NCBI RefSeq assembly: GCF_009388985.1
Contig: NZ_CP036422.1
Location: 1,564,501 to 1,628,500, forward strand
Source: Halioglobus maricola
GTDB taxonomy: Bacteria > Pseudomonadota > Gammaproteobacteria > Pseudomonadales > Halieaceae
DNA: 64,000 nucleotides
Direction: 5' to 3'
Within the stretch, counting starts at the first letter, position 1. Each line of letters begins with the position of its first letter. Below the pieces are notes generated by a model. That model searched no databases, was not told where the DNA came from, and was given only the letters and a program-made list of their open reading frames with translations. Position numbers and translations under genes: made by a program. Shown here piece after piece: positions 9,601-17,291 of the stretch.

Positions 9601-9835
9601 CGCTCGCGAGGTGTTCCATGCCACCCGCATTGGTAACACCTACATCAACCGCAACATGGTGGGGGCTGTGCCGGGGGTGAATCCTTTCGGTGGTCACGGC
9701 TTGTCTGGCACCGGTCCCAAAGCGGGTGGACCAAACTATCTAGTGCGCTTTGCTACTGAGCGGACCCGCACCGAGAACGTCGTTGCCCGTGGCGGGAATA
9801 CCCAGTTATTTGGTTTGACGGAGCAGGGGGCTTAG
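6692..9835 (+). CDS. putA: Bifunctional proline dehydrogenase / P5C dehydrogenase
   Basis: A 1047-residue PutA that oxidises proline to glutamate in two steps, using FAD then NAD. The N-terminal half is the proline dehydrogenase barrel (VKLSALHPRY, RLVKGAYWDGEIKHAQ, RRLLENGANSSFVN). The C-terminal half is an aldehyde dehydrogenase with catalytic Cys833 (AGQRCSALR) and Glu799 (AETGGLN). It is shorter than the roughly 1320-residue enterobacterial protein and begins directly with a helical arm, with no ribbon-helix-helix domain. It therefore belongs to the non-regulatory type. The start is GTG with an AAGGAG site 7 bases upstream. It is monocistronic and divergent from an Lrp-type regulator. Confidence 0.97.
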   Translation: MADKLQTLRDEIRAAHCADEHQVVVRLLDTCALGAPARQAIRNNAIGLVEQCRGQSDRAGTLDAFLQEFGLSNKEGIALMCLAESLLRVPDQETADKLIAEKILSGDWAAHKGKSGSRFVNASVWGLMLTGRVVHLDDDITGDTASWMKKLVSGMGEPVVRRAVLQAMKIMGGQYVLGRTIEEGVQKGVSGNRPGTRFSFDMLGEGARTEQDAQRYYEAYAEAIGCIARLGSREGVVQSDGISVKLSALHPRYEYRQKRRVMDELLPRVKALAVMAKRGNIGFSIDAEEADRLDLSLDLFAALAHDQDLAGWDGLGFVLQAYQKRAVAVAHWLIALAENTQRRLMVRLVKGAYWDGEIKHAQEMGFDDYPVFTRKCHTDLSYQVCAQVLLGAPDDIFPQFATHNAHTVAMVQALATESSAYEFQRLHGMGHLLYDQVQDAMPDTAIRVYAPVGNHRDLLPYLVRRLLENGANSSFVNRFLDAQVPAAELITDQVDLTRVSQPYRHSRIPVPADIYQQAQIPWKNSRGIDLADSVSVAPLLATMASSLDTTAVAGPIIGGERQTGHAMAVMSPTEVSRKVGSVIEASPAQVSDAMGRAHAAQPAWDTLGVDARAACLERAAELLEEQCESLMGLIVAEAGRTIDDALAEVREAVDFCRYYARQGRHTLRGEKSMPGPTGEDNQLSLHGRGVFLCVSPWNFPLAIFAGQVVAALMAGNSVLAKPAEQTPLIAMRAVQILHQAGVPAEVLHLLPGDGASVGGAAIADPRLAGVAFTGSTETARLINRQLAARDGAILPLIAETGGLNVMLVDSTALPEQVVDDVIDSAFQSAGQRCSALRVLYLQEDVADNIITMLSGAMAELKIGDPAALSTDIGPVIDLDARQMLERHEQRMRREAKLLAACELEDVHREGHFCAPQVYEIEKLSQLEREVFGPILHVIRYKVSDIPRIYDEINASGYGLTLGVHSRIDAFAREVFHATRIGNTYINRNMVGAVPGVNPFGGHGLSGTGPKAGGPNYLVRFATERTRTENVVARGGNTQLFGLTEQGA

Positions 9836-9843
9836 GCCCCCTG
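9824..9843 (+). terminator. Hairpin across the putA stop codon
   Basis: CAGGGGGC-TTAG-GCCCCCTG forms a perfect eight-base stem that includes the putA stop. No T-tract follows, so it may be a weak terminator or an mRNA 3' stabiliser between putA and the convergent enoyl-CoA hydratase gene. Confidence 0.45.
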
Positions 9844-9854
9844 AGCACGTGCGG

Positions 9855-10700
9855 CTAGTTAACCTCCTGCACACTGACCAACATGTCCGGCCAGGTACGC
9901 TGGTTCTCCATGTCAAATTGAGCGCCTTGCTCGTCGGCCCAGGCAAAGCGTTTTAGCGCGGGCGTCTCGCTTGTTGCCTGATACAGCCAATAGGCTTCTT
10001 CACGCAACGCATCCTCTATGGGTAAATCGATAGAGGCGTATACCGCCTGCTTGGTAGCGTTTATAGAAGCCGATGGCCATAGCGCGATGCGGTTGGCCAG
10101 CGCTTCTACGAAGGGACCAATTTCATCGGCATCCAGAGCGCGATTGATCGTGCCATAGGCCTCGGCCTGGTCGGCGTCGAAGTCATCTGCACCCAGTACG
10201 ATTTCCAGTGCCCGGCCAAGGCCAACCTGACGTGCCATACGCGAGGCGCCACCGCCACAGGGCAGAATGCCCATGCCGACTTCCATCTGCATGAATCGCG
10301 CCTTGCCTCTTGCGGCAAAACGCATATCGCAGGCCAAAGCGAACTCATGACCACCACCGCGCGCGAAACCTTCGATCTTGGCGATGGTGGCCTGGGGCAG
10401 CTTGCTGATCCGCTCCAGTACAAGCTGTAAATCCAGTAGTTTCACCTCATCGCGTGGCACGGCCTTGCCGGACATGTCTTTGAGGAAATTGGTGTCTGCG
10501 TGACAGACGAAAATCTCTTCGAGTGCTGATTGGAATACGACCACTTTGACGCTCGCATCGGCCTCCAGTTTCTGTGCCAGCATGTTGAGGTCTGCGAGCA
10601 TGGGTAGGCCCTGCACATTGACCGGCCCGTATTCGAAAGTGACCCAGGCCACCCCATGTTTGATTTCGACGGTGAAGGTAGTGAAGTTCTGGTAGTCCAT
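9855..10700 (-). CDS. Enoyl-CoA hydratase/isomerase family protein
   Basis: A 281-residue crotonase-fold protein. The oxyanion-hole region is IEGFARGGGHEFALACDMRFAA, and GMGILPCGGGASRMARQVG follows. The active-site Glu expected in true hydratases is not obvious: MEVGMGILPCGG has Glu one turn earlier than usual. It could act as hydratase, isomerase or another crotonase-type enzyme on an acyl-CoA. It is divergent from a LysR regulator that probably controls it. Confidence 0.82.
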   Translation of the reverse strand: MDYQNFTTFTVEIKHGVAWVTFEYGPVNVQGLPMLADLNMLAQKLEADASVKVVVFQSALEEIFVCHADTNFLKDMSGKAVPRDEVKLLDLQLVLERISKLPQATIAKIEGFARGGGHEFALACDMRFAARGKARFMQMEVGMGILPCGGGASRMARQVGLGRALEIVLGADDFDADQAEAYGTINRALDADEIGPFVEALANRIALWPSASINATKQAVYASIDLPIEDALREEAYWLYQATSETPALKRFAWADEQGAQFDMENQRTWPDMLVSVQEVN

Positions 10701-10810
10701 TGTGGTATCCCTGTATTGATTTCGTTTGTGTCCCAGGAACGGCGCCCTGGCGTGGGATCACTCTATTGCTGCTTGAAAATCTAATAAATGGGCCTATATT
10801 TGATTTCAGA

Positions 10811-10825
10811 ATTCGTAAATTGAAT
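10811..10825. promoter_or_regulatory. LysR-type operator candidate
   Basis: ATTC-N7-GAAT is a T-N11-A type dyad, the usual LysR-family recognition geometry. It lies 16 bases before the LysR start codon and in the intergenic region shared with the divergent enoyl-CoA hydratase gene, the usual position for autoregulation and target activation. Confidence 0.55.
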
Positions 10826-10840
10826 ATAATTTGAGGTGTT

Positions 10841-11749
10841 ATGGATACTGAAGGTGTTCGCCTTTTTGTTCGCGCAGCAGACAGACTCAACATCAGTGCA
10901 GCGGGCAGGGAGTTGGGGCTGGCGCCTGCTGTGGCCAGTGCTCGCCTATCGAAGCTAGAAAACCAATTAGGCGCAGATTTACTGCACCGCTCTACCCGCA
11001 AGGTCTCACTGTCGATGGAGGGGGAGGAGTTCTTGCCTTTCGCCCGGGAAATTCTCGCCCAGGAAGACGCAGCCCGGGCGGCACTGGGACACGGCAGTTC
11101 CGAAATTACGGGTACCTTGCGTTTTGCCGCGTCCAGCACCTTTGCCCAGATGTATGTGGCGCCGATCCTGCCTGAATTTCTCGAGCGTTATCCGGGCGTC
11201 AATCTGGAATTGAAACTTTCCGATACCCAGATGAATTTGATCGAGGGCGGTTATGACCTTGCTCTGCGCAATTACGCGATAGAGGACAGTAGTTTGCGTG
11301 CCCGTAAGCTGGCTGACGACAAGCGTATTCTGTGTGCCTCACCCGATTACCTTGCAGCAAGAGGGGCGGTGGACACCCCTGCTGACCTTGCCCAGCACCA
11401 GTTATTGGTTTTCGCCGGCAGCCGCGCCAGAAAGTTGCTATCGCTGGAGGGTGAAATTGTTGGCAGTTTCCCCCCAGAGGGAGCTCCGGGGCGGATTGTG
11501 TGCGATGACGGTGCCAGCATGCGCATTGCGACCCGCGCGGGAGTAGGCATCGCGATGAATTCGCGTTGGAGCGTACATGCCGAGCTTGCGAACGGTTCGC
11601 TCGTGCGGGTCTTGCCTGACTTTGAGCTCGAAGACCGCTCTGCGATCTGGCTGGTCTATCCGAAGTCCAATGTGCTGACGGCCAAAGTGCGGGTGCTTAT
11701 TGACTTTCTGGTAGAGAAAATTGGCGACCCGCCTGTGTGGGAACAATGA
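10841..11749 (+). CDS. LysR-family transcriptional regulator
   Basis: A 302-residue LysR protein. The N-terminal winged helix has LNISAAGRELGLAPAVASARLSKLENQLGADLLHRSTR (residues about 15-52), and a periplasmic-binding-like effector domain follows (GTLRFAASSTFAQ, YPGVNLELKLSD, GYDLALRN). It is most similar in layout to CrgA/DsdC-like members that begin MDTEGVRLFV. By position it likely regulates the divergent enoyl-CoA hydratase and possibly the operon starting at 11852. A matching operator candidate is at 10811. Confidence 0.93.
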   Translation: MDTEGVRLFVRAADRLNISAAGRELGLAPAVASARLSKLENQLGADLLHRSTRKVSLSMEGEEFLPFAREILAQEDAARAALGHGSSEITGTLRFAASSTFAQMYVAPILPEFLERYPGVNLELKLSDTQMNLIEGGYDLALRNYAIEDSSLRARKLADDKRILCASPDYLAARGAVDTPADLAQHQLLVFAGSRARKLLSLEGEIVGSFPPEGAPGRIVCDDGASMRIATRAGVGIAMNSRWSVHAELANGSLVRVLPDFELEDRSAIWLVYPKSNVLTAKVRVLIDFLVEKIGDPPVWEQ

Positions 11750-11851
11750 TTATATTGAAAAGCTAAAAACTGTTTCCCGCTGCGTGGCGTTTTATTCCTG
11801 ACGGCATCCCTTATCTTTGATGGAACCGAAAACATTGATAGGGATACCTCC

Positions 11852-12838
11852 ATGAAAGCTTGCCTCCTCAACACCTATGGCGAAAAAGCCCCCTTCGTAA
11901 TAGCCGATGTCCCAAGGCCTGACATATTGCCAGGTCAGGTGTTGGTTCGAGTGGCTGCCAGCAGTGTGAATACTGTCGATACGATGATCCGCCAGATGGG
12001 TGCTGAACTGCCATTTGCGCCGGCACTGCCGGCCACGCTGGGTATGGATTTTGCGGGCACAGTGGAAACAGTGGGCGAGGGCGTGACAGGTTTTGCTGCG
12101 GGCGATGAGGTCTATGGTTGCGCCGGTGGCCTGGGGGACCTCAATGGTGCGCTGCAGGAATATATGCTTGCCGATGCGCGTCTGCTGGCACACAAGCCTG
12201 CCTCAATTTCAATGCGCGAAGCCGCTGCGCTGCCACTGGTGGGAATCACTGCTTATGAGGGAATGCAGCGAGCCGGCCTGGCCAGTGGCCAGCGGGTGTT
12301 GGTTCACGGTGGGTCAGGTGGCGTTGGTCACGTCGCCCTGCAGTTGGCGGTTCACGCGGGAGCGGAAGTCTATGCAACTTGTTCCAGTGACGTTCAGGCC
12401 GCCTATATCCAAGGCTGTGGCGCAACTCCGATCAATTATCGCGAGGAAGCGGTGGCAGACTATGTTGCGAAATATACTGACGGTGCCGGTTTCGATCTGG
12501 TTTACGATTCTGTCGGTGGGGCCAACATGGCCAATTCCTTTGAGGCTGCGGCACTTAATGGGCAGGTGGCCACCACGGTCTCCATGGTGGAACTCGACCT
12601 TACCCCAGCACATTTTAAAGGCCTGTCGGTGCATGTGGTGTTCATGCTTATTCCGATGATTCACAACTATAAGCGCGAAGCACATCATGCGATTCTCACG
12701 GCCCTGGGTGAAATCGTGGATGCGGGCGGGCTTGTGCCCTTGCTCGACGACCAGAACTTCAGTCTCGAGGACGTTGGCGGTGCCTATGCCCATCTCGCCA
12801 GCGGTCAGGCGATGGGCAAGGTCGTCATCGACGTATGA
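11852..12838 (+). CDS. Zinc-type alcohol dehydrogenase-like / quinone oxidoreductase (MDR)
   Basis: A 328-residue medium-chain reductase. The N-terminal GroES-like domain has GMDFAGTVETVGEGVTGFAAGDEVYG. The Rossmann domain has VLVHGGSGGVGHVALQLAVHAGA, the signature of NADPH:quinone or enone reductases. The zinc ligands of classical alcohol dehydrogenases are absent. It should reduce quinones or alpha,beta-unsaturated carbonyls with NADPH. It is the first gene of a tight three-gene operon: the stop overlaps the next start (ATGA at 12835). Confidence 0.9.
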   Translation: MKACLLNTYGEKAPFVIADVPRPDILPGQVLVRVAASSVNTVDTMIRQMGAELPFAPALPATLGMDFAGTVETVGEGVTGFAAGDEVYGCAGGLGDLNGALQEYMLADARLLAHKPASISMREAAALPLVGITAYEGMQRAGLASGQRVLVHGGSGGVGHVALQLAVHAGAEVYATCSSDVQAAYIQGCGATPINYREEAVADYVAKYTDGAGFDLVYDSVGGANMANSFEAAALNGQVATTVSMVELDLTPAHFKGLSVHVVFMLIPMIHNYKREAHHAILTALGEIVDAGGLVPLLDDQNFSLEDVGGAYAHLASGQAMGKVVIDV

Positions 12839-13812
12839 ATACTGTGGCTACAGATCCCGGTTTTGCGCCTATTAACAGGGCCTATGGCGAGGTGTTCCAG
12901 CAGCACAAACTGAGTGTTGGCCTGGTTGTGCCTTTGGAGCGTTATGCCAGTAACCCGGTCCCGAGAATGGCGCGGGACGTCGAACGCATCCGATTGGCAG
13001 AGGAATTGGGTTTTGCCAGCGTCTGGCTGCGGGATGTGCCATTTAATGTGCCGTCCTTTGGCGACGCCGGTCAGGTGTATGACCCCTTCGTTTACCTCGG
13101 CCTGTTGGCGGGACAGACTGACCGCATTGCCCTTGGTATGTCCAGTATTGTGCTGCCGCTGAGGCACCCTGCGCACGTTGCAAAGGCCTCTGCAAGTGTC
13201 GACGTCCTCTCGGGCGGTCGTCTCATCCTCGGCATTGCTTCCGGTGATCGCCCTGAAGAGTATCCCGCGCTTAACCTGGATTTCGAAAACAGGGGCGAAC
13301 GTTTCCGTGAGAGTGTGGCGTATATTCAGAAAAGCTGGCAGCCCCGGGCGCAGTTTGAGAACTCGTATGGCTCACCCAGCGGTGACATGGACCTACTGCC
13401 TAAACCAGACAACGGCAGGATACCCTTGCTGATTACCGGCAGTTCACAACAGACACCAGACTGGATCGCCGCCAACGGTGATGGCTGGATGCTGTACCCG
13501 CGGAGTGTGCAACAGCAGGAACAGGTGATAGAGCGCTACCAGCGCAGTGTCTTTGATGCGGGCAGGCCGGCACAGCCTGTCATGCAGCCACTGTACGTCG
13601 ACCTGGCGGAAAGTGCCGATGCGCCCCCCCGGGCTATCCATCTGGGTTTCAATGCGGGCGTGAATTACCTGCGAGAATACCTTTCGTCACTGGAGGCGGT
13701 CGGCGTTAATCACGTTGCGCTCAACCTGCGTTTTAATCAGAACAATATTGAAACAACATTGAAAATTCTGGCAGATGAATTACTGCCACACTTTACCGGA
13801 GCAAAAAACTGA
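12835..13812 (+). CDS. LLM-class flavin-dependent oxidoreductase
   Basis: A 325-residue luciferase-like TIM barrel with PRMARDVERIRLAEELGFASVWLRDVP, GMSSIVLPLRHPAHVAKASASVDVLSGGRLILG and LLITGSSQQTPDWIA. Such enzymes are FMN- or F420-dependent monooxygenases or reductases. The start overlaps the stop of the upstream MDR gene, and its own stop overlaps the next start, so the three proteins are probably made together and act on one substrate. The substrate is unknown. Confidence 0.9.
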   Translation: MNTVATDPGFAPINRAYGEVFQQHKLSVGLVVPLERYASNPVPRMARDVERIRLAEELGFASVWLRDVPFNVPSFGDAGQVYDPFVYLGLLAGQTDRIALGMSSIVLPLRHPAHVAKASASVDVLSGGRLILGIASGDRPEEYPALNLDFENRGERFRESVAYIQKSWQPRAQFENSYGSPSGDMDLLPKPDNGRIPLLITGSSQQTPDWIAANGDGWMLYPRSVQQQEQVIERYQRSVFDAGRPAQPVMQPLYVDLAESADAPPRAIHLGFNAGVNYLREYLSSLEAVGVNHVALNLRFNQNNIETTLKILADELLPHFTGAKN

Positions 13813-14603
13813 TGCAGAAAAAAATTCTGATCACCGGTGCCACCGATGGCATAGGCCTTGAAACTGCGAAAATGCTGGCATCAAAAGGTCACCAGATACT
13901 GATTCACGGGCGTAATCCAGTAAAATTGGCGCAGGCCGCCGAGGCTGTATCACAGCTTTCGGACTTGCCTGTGCCGAGTTATCTGGCGGATTTATCCGAT
14001 CTGGCCCAGGTAGAAGCACTCGCCAGCGAGGTAGCGAGCGATCACCAGACGCTGGACGTCTTGTTGAACAATGCGGGAATCTTTCGAACCCCAGAACCGG
14101 TGCTGCCCAGTGGCATGGATGTGCGATTTGTTGTCAATACATTGGCGCCATTGCTGCTGGCTCGTCGTCTGATGCCGCTGCTTGGCCAGGATGGGCGGAT
14201 AGTAAACCTTTCTTCTGCCGCACAGGCGCCCGTAGACCTGAATGCTCTTCAGGGCAAGGTCCAGATCAGTGATCACTTCAACGCCTATGCTCAGAGCAAA
14301 CTGGCGCTGACTATGTGGTCGCGCAAAATGGGGCTGAAGGATGGTCCAGTCATCGTGTCAGTTAACCCGGGCTCCATGCTTGCGAGTAAAATGGTCAAGG
14401 AAGGCTTCGGTGTCGCTGGCAATGACTTGAGTATCGGGGCCAGCATTCTTTCCCGTGCCTGCCTGGACGAAGAGTTCGCTGCAGCCTCAGGCCAGTATTT
14501 TGACAACGATGCCGGGAAGTTCGCATCTCCGCATGCGGATGCGCTCAATGATGCAACCGTTGAGCAGGTATGCGGGGTGATCGATTCGCTGCTTCCCGCT
14601 TGA
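13812..14603 (+). CDS. SDR-family oxidoreductase
   Basis: A 263-residue SDR. TGATDGIGLETAKMLASKGH is the cofactor motif, NNAGIFRTPE follows, and the catalytic segment has LSSAAQ and YAQSKLALTMWS. The sequence resembles the retinol dehydrogenase/WW-domain oxidoreductase-like SDR group. It is the last gene of the MDR-LLM-SDR operon and overlaps the preceding stop by one base. Confidence 0.9.
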   Translation: MQKKILITGATDGIGLETAKMLASKGHQILIHGRNPVKLAQAAEAVSQLSDLPVPSYLADLSDLAQVEALASEVASDHQTLDVLLNNAGIFRTPEPVLPSGMDVRFVVNTLAPLLLARRLMPLLGQDGRIVNLSSAAQAPVDLNALQGKVQISDHFNAYAQSKLALTMWSRKMGLKDGPVIVSVNPGSMLASKMVKEGFGVAGNDLSIGASILSRACLDEEFAAASGQYFDNDAGKFASPHADALNDATVEQVCGVIDSLLPA

Positions 14604-14624
14604 TTCAGACGCAGGGACGAGCGG

Positions 14625-15305
14625 TTAGCGGTTAACCCAGCCGCCGCACATGGGGAATGCCTGGCCCACGAAACAATCAGCGACATCGCTACACAGGTAG
14701 GCGATCAGACTGACATCCTCTTTTGCGGTGACCAGCCTGCCGAGGGGAACCTCCCGTTTCAGTCGTTCCTGGAAACGAGGATTCTCCTGTACTTCTTGCG
14801 GAAAATAGCTCGGATTTTCCACGAAATTTTGTGCCACGCAGTTTACCTGTATTCCGTGCTGAGCCATTTCAATGCCGACTGCCTGTACCCAGGAGAGCTG
14901 TGCGCCGCGTGCGGCACAGTAAGTTGAAGTGCGATTGATACCCCGCAACGCGGAGGCGCTACCGACAACGATAATTTTCCCCGAACCGCGTTCTTGCCAG
15001 TTCGGGAGCACGGCTCTTGCAAGCCGAGGCAGAGGGTGGACCAGTGCTTCGAACACGTCTGACCACTCCTCATCAGTAACCTCTGTAGCCCTTGTCGTGG
15101 GAGCAGCGATGGCGAGGTTCGCAATCAATATGTCGAACTCCCCGGCTGCGGCTATGGCCTCGCTGCAACTCTCTGATGATATCAGTGCACCTTCGTGGGG
15201 GATAACTTCTGCGCCTTGCGCGCGCAACTCTTCACAGATGGCCGGTCCCATAAACGTTTCCACCTGGGTGACGAGAATGCGTTTTCCGTTCAGGGCATGA
15301 GTCAT
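14625..15305 (-). CDS. Halohydrin dehalogenase-like protein (SDR-derived)
   Basis: A 226-residue protein of the SDR fold without the usual cofactor or catalytic motifs. In place of the Gly-rich loop it has T13-x4-F18-x-G20 (TQVETFMG). In place of Ser-Tyr-Lys it has S116-x12-Y129-x3-R133. These are the two defining signatures of halohydrin dehalogenases, which convert vicinal halohydrins to epoxides and also open epoxides with small anions. The C-terminal part (ENPSYFPQEV, PLGRLVTAKED, GQAFPMCGGW) also resembles HheC-type enzymes as I remember them. I chose ATG 15305, which has AGGAAG upstream, rather than a 37-residue extension that would overlap the patatin gene. It lies 13 bases after that gene on the same strand. 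Confidence 0.82.
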   Translation of the reverse strand: MTHALNGKRILVTQVETFMGPAICEELRAQGAEVIPHEGALISSESCSEAIAAAGEFDILIANLAIAAPTTRATEVTDEEWSDVFEALVHPLPRLARAVLPNWQERGSGKIIVVGSASALRGINRTSTYCAARGAQLSWVQAVGIEMAQHGIQVNCVAQNFVENPSYFPQEVQENPRFQERLKREVPLGRLVTAKEDVSLIAYLCSDVADCFVGQAFPMCGGWVNR

Positions 15306-15318
15306 GTTGAGCTTCCTG

Positions 15319-16188
15319 TTAGTCGGGTGATTCAGTGAATTGCGCGGCAAAAGCGGCGCCATCTGCGAGTCCGAGGTCGTAAGTGTCCTGTAGGCCCTGC
15401 GGGTTGGCGTAGTCAAACTTGTCGAGCAAAATCGGCTCGCTGGGTTGGGCGTATATTCGCTCGCCCGGCGGCGGCAGTGCCTGCGGATAGCGCTTGCTAA
15501 GCAGGACCAGGGTGGTGCCTTCTCGCTGGTCAGTCAGAAAGGCGGGAACGTTGTCGATGATGCCGCCATCCAGCACCCGCATGCCACGATAGCGGCCGAA
15601 GGGCAATACTGGGGGTACGCAAGAAGAGGCGAGAATCGTATCGACCAGATCGCCGATGTGCTCGGCTTCCTCATTGCCAAAACGTAGTGGTTTGAAACCG
15701 AGCTTGCGCGTCCAATGTGGGTGGAGTGCGCCGGTCAGATGTTTTTCCAGGCCGTAGACAACGAAAGCCAAGGGTGTGCCAACGAAGTTGGGCAGCCAGG
15801 CGGGGAAGCGAGCCATAAGGAATTCGAGTTTTTTGTCTGCGAGCGTTTTCAGGTCTTTCTCTGTGAGAAACGTCTCCAGTGCGTGCCGATACATATTCAT
15901 ATGCGGCAGCAACGGAGCGCCGGACCCGGGTTTAAGATTGTGCCAATGGATATTGGCCGGATTCTCGGCTGTCAGCTCTTTAAACATATCCAGCGCTTCG
16001 CGACCACGGCCGAGCATACAGGCTGTGGCCATGGCGCAGCCGGCACTGGTGCTGGCTGCGTAGTCCACACTCTGCGCTAACTTGAGACCAGCGGTATTAG
16101 CGCCGTCCCAGAAGCCCACTTGCCACAGGCAGCGACTGCCGCCGCCAGCGAAGATGGCATTTTTGATGAGATTGTCTGAGGTTTGCAT
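15319..16188 (-). CDS. Patatin-like phospholipase
   Basis: A 289-residue patatin-family protein. The nucleophile elbow reads STSAG, with the catalytic Ser in an SxSxG form of GxSxG, and the catalytic Asp is in DGGIIDNVP. The oxyanion motif is GGGSRCLWQVG, with Cys where most patatins have Gly after Arg. It likely hydrolyses acyl esters of lipids. It has no signal peptide, so it is cytoplasmic or peripheral. It is transcribed ahead of the halohydrin-dehalogenase-like gene and is divergent from the esterase at 16262. Confidence 0.88.
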   Translation of the reverse strand: MQTSDNLIKNAIFAGGGSRCLWQVGFWDGANTAGLKLAQSVDYAASTSAGCAMATACMLGRGREALDMFKELTAENPANIHWHNLKPGSGAPLLPHMNMYRHALETFLTEKDLKTLADKKLEFLMARFPAWLPNFVGTPLAFVVYGLEKHLTGALHPHWTRKLGFKPLRFGNEEAEHIGDLVDTILASSCVPPVLPFGRYRGMRVLDGGIIDNVPAFLTDQREGTTLVLLSKRYPQALPPPGERIYAQPSEPILLDKFDYANPQGLQDTYDLGLADGAAFAAQFTESPD

Positions 16189-16261
16189 CGGCAGAAATGA
16201 TAGCGCGTGCGCTGAAAAAGTGTATCTTTACAGGCGGAAAATATAGACACGAGGTTCGAAA

Positions 16262-17218
16262 GTGCCCCAGAAGTACGCCATTCATCCTGATTTTGCCAAC
16301 CTTCCCGTGCTCCGGGTCTACTTCAATCGCCCGTTCGTAGGGCTTGCCAATGCCGCGCTAACTTTTTTGCGTCGTGGGGTAGAGAAGAACATTCCCGCAG
16401 GCCTGGTGGAGGAGAAAATCACAGTCGTTGGCGCGAGTGGGCGCAGCACGCCCGGCTTGCGGATGCGGCCAGAGAACCTTTCCGGGCGCGTGCCGACCCT
16501 GATTTATTATCACGGCGGCGGATTCGCCTTGACCCATGGGGCCCACCAGCTGGCCATGTGCCGGCAGTTCGCGCTAGAGGCCGGCTGTCAGGTGATATTC
16601 CCTGACTATCGCTTGTTGCCGAAGTACCCGTTCCCGGCAGGCTTTGACGACTGTTATGACACCCTTACCTGGGTGCTTGAACAGGCGGATGATCTGGGAG
16701 TGGATAGCGATCGTGTAGTTGTCGGTGGCGATAGTGCCGGGGGTGCGCTGGCTGCCGGTGTTGCCCAAAAAGCCATCGATAATGACATTTCGCTCGCAGC
16801 GCAATTACTGATATATCCCCTGACAGACAGCACCGGCACTACCCAGAGCACGCGTGAATTTTTGGATACACCAGTTTGGAATGGGCGCAATACTGAGCGC
16901 ATGTGGCGCTCTTTGCTGCCGGGCCACGACCGTAACTCTCCGCCACCTTACGTCGCGCCGGGCATGCGAGAAAATCTCTCCAACTTGCCGCCAGCCTACC
17001 TGGATACCGCTGAGTTTGATCCTTTGCGGGATGAGGGGGCGCGCTACGCCGAAGATCTTAAAGCTGCCGGCGTGGCTGTTGAGTACAACGCCACCAGGGG
17101 TACGGTGCACGGTTTTGAGCTTGTGCCAGAAAGTGCGATCACTCGCCAGATCATTCAGCAGCGAATTCACTTCCTGCGCGGGGTTTTCGGTACCATGAAT
17201 GATTATGACCAGTCCTGA
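16262..17218 (+). CDS. Alpha/beta hydrolase, hormone-sensitive-lipase type
   Basis: A 318-residue esterase of the HSL family. The HGGG oxyanion motif (YYHGGGFAL), nucleophile GDSAGG, catalytic Asp in AEFDPLRDEG and His in VHGFEL are all present. It should hydrolyse short- to medium-chain esters in the cytoplasm. It starts with GTG. Its 3' end overlaps a candidate AraC-type site (17206-17224) that serves the sugar operon downstream. Confidence 0.93.
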   Translation: MPQKYAIHPDFANLPVLRVYFNRPFVGLANAALTFLRRGVEKNIPAGLVEEKITVVGASGRSTPGLRMRPENLSGRVPTLIYYHGGGFALTHGAHQLAMCRQFALEAGCQVIFPDYRLLPKYPFPAGFDDCYDTLTWVLEQADDLGVDSDRVVVGGDSAGGALAAGVAQKAIDNDISLAAQLLIYPLTDSTGTTQSTREFLDTPVWNGRNTERMWRSLLPGHDRNSPPPYVAPGMRENLSNLPPAYLDTAEFDPLRDEGARYAEDLKAAGVAVEYNATRGTVHGFELVPESAITRQIIQQRIHFLRGVFGTMNDYDQS

Positions 17219-17224
17219 CTGAAA
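17206..17224 (-). promoter_or_regulatory. Candidate AraC-family site before the rightward sugar operon
   Basis: On the minus strand this reads TTTCAGTCAGGACTGGTCA, that is CAGTCA-N4-TGGTCA. The same two half-sites, in the other order and also with 10-bp spacing, form the exact 18-bp direct repeats beside araC (32379 and 32462). It lies 68 bases upstream of the symporter start and overlaps the esterase stop codon. Confidence 0.45.
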
Positions 17225-17256
17225 CCGACCTCTGGCGATCACGGGGCGCATGTTAA

Positions 17257-17278
17257 GGTTGTTTTCATAATAACAACC
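17257..17278. promoter_or_regulatory. Perfect 7-bp dyad just upstream of the symporter gene
   Basis: GGTTGTT-N8-AACAACC is a perfect inverted repeat ending 14 bases before the first start codon of the seven-gene rightward operon. Position and symmetry suit a repressor operator over the transcription start, or an mRNA hairpin near the ribosome site. No LacI- or GntR-type gene is in the window. Confidence 0.55.
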
Positions 17279-17291
17279 GATACTTCCGCTC

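Noticed and set aside
15306..15416. A 37-residue N-terminal extension of the halohydrin-dehalogenase-like protein
   Set aside because: It would overlap the patatin gene, lacks a ribosome site, and homologous proteins begin at the Rossmann strand.
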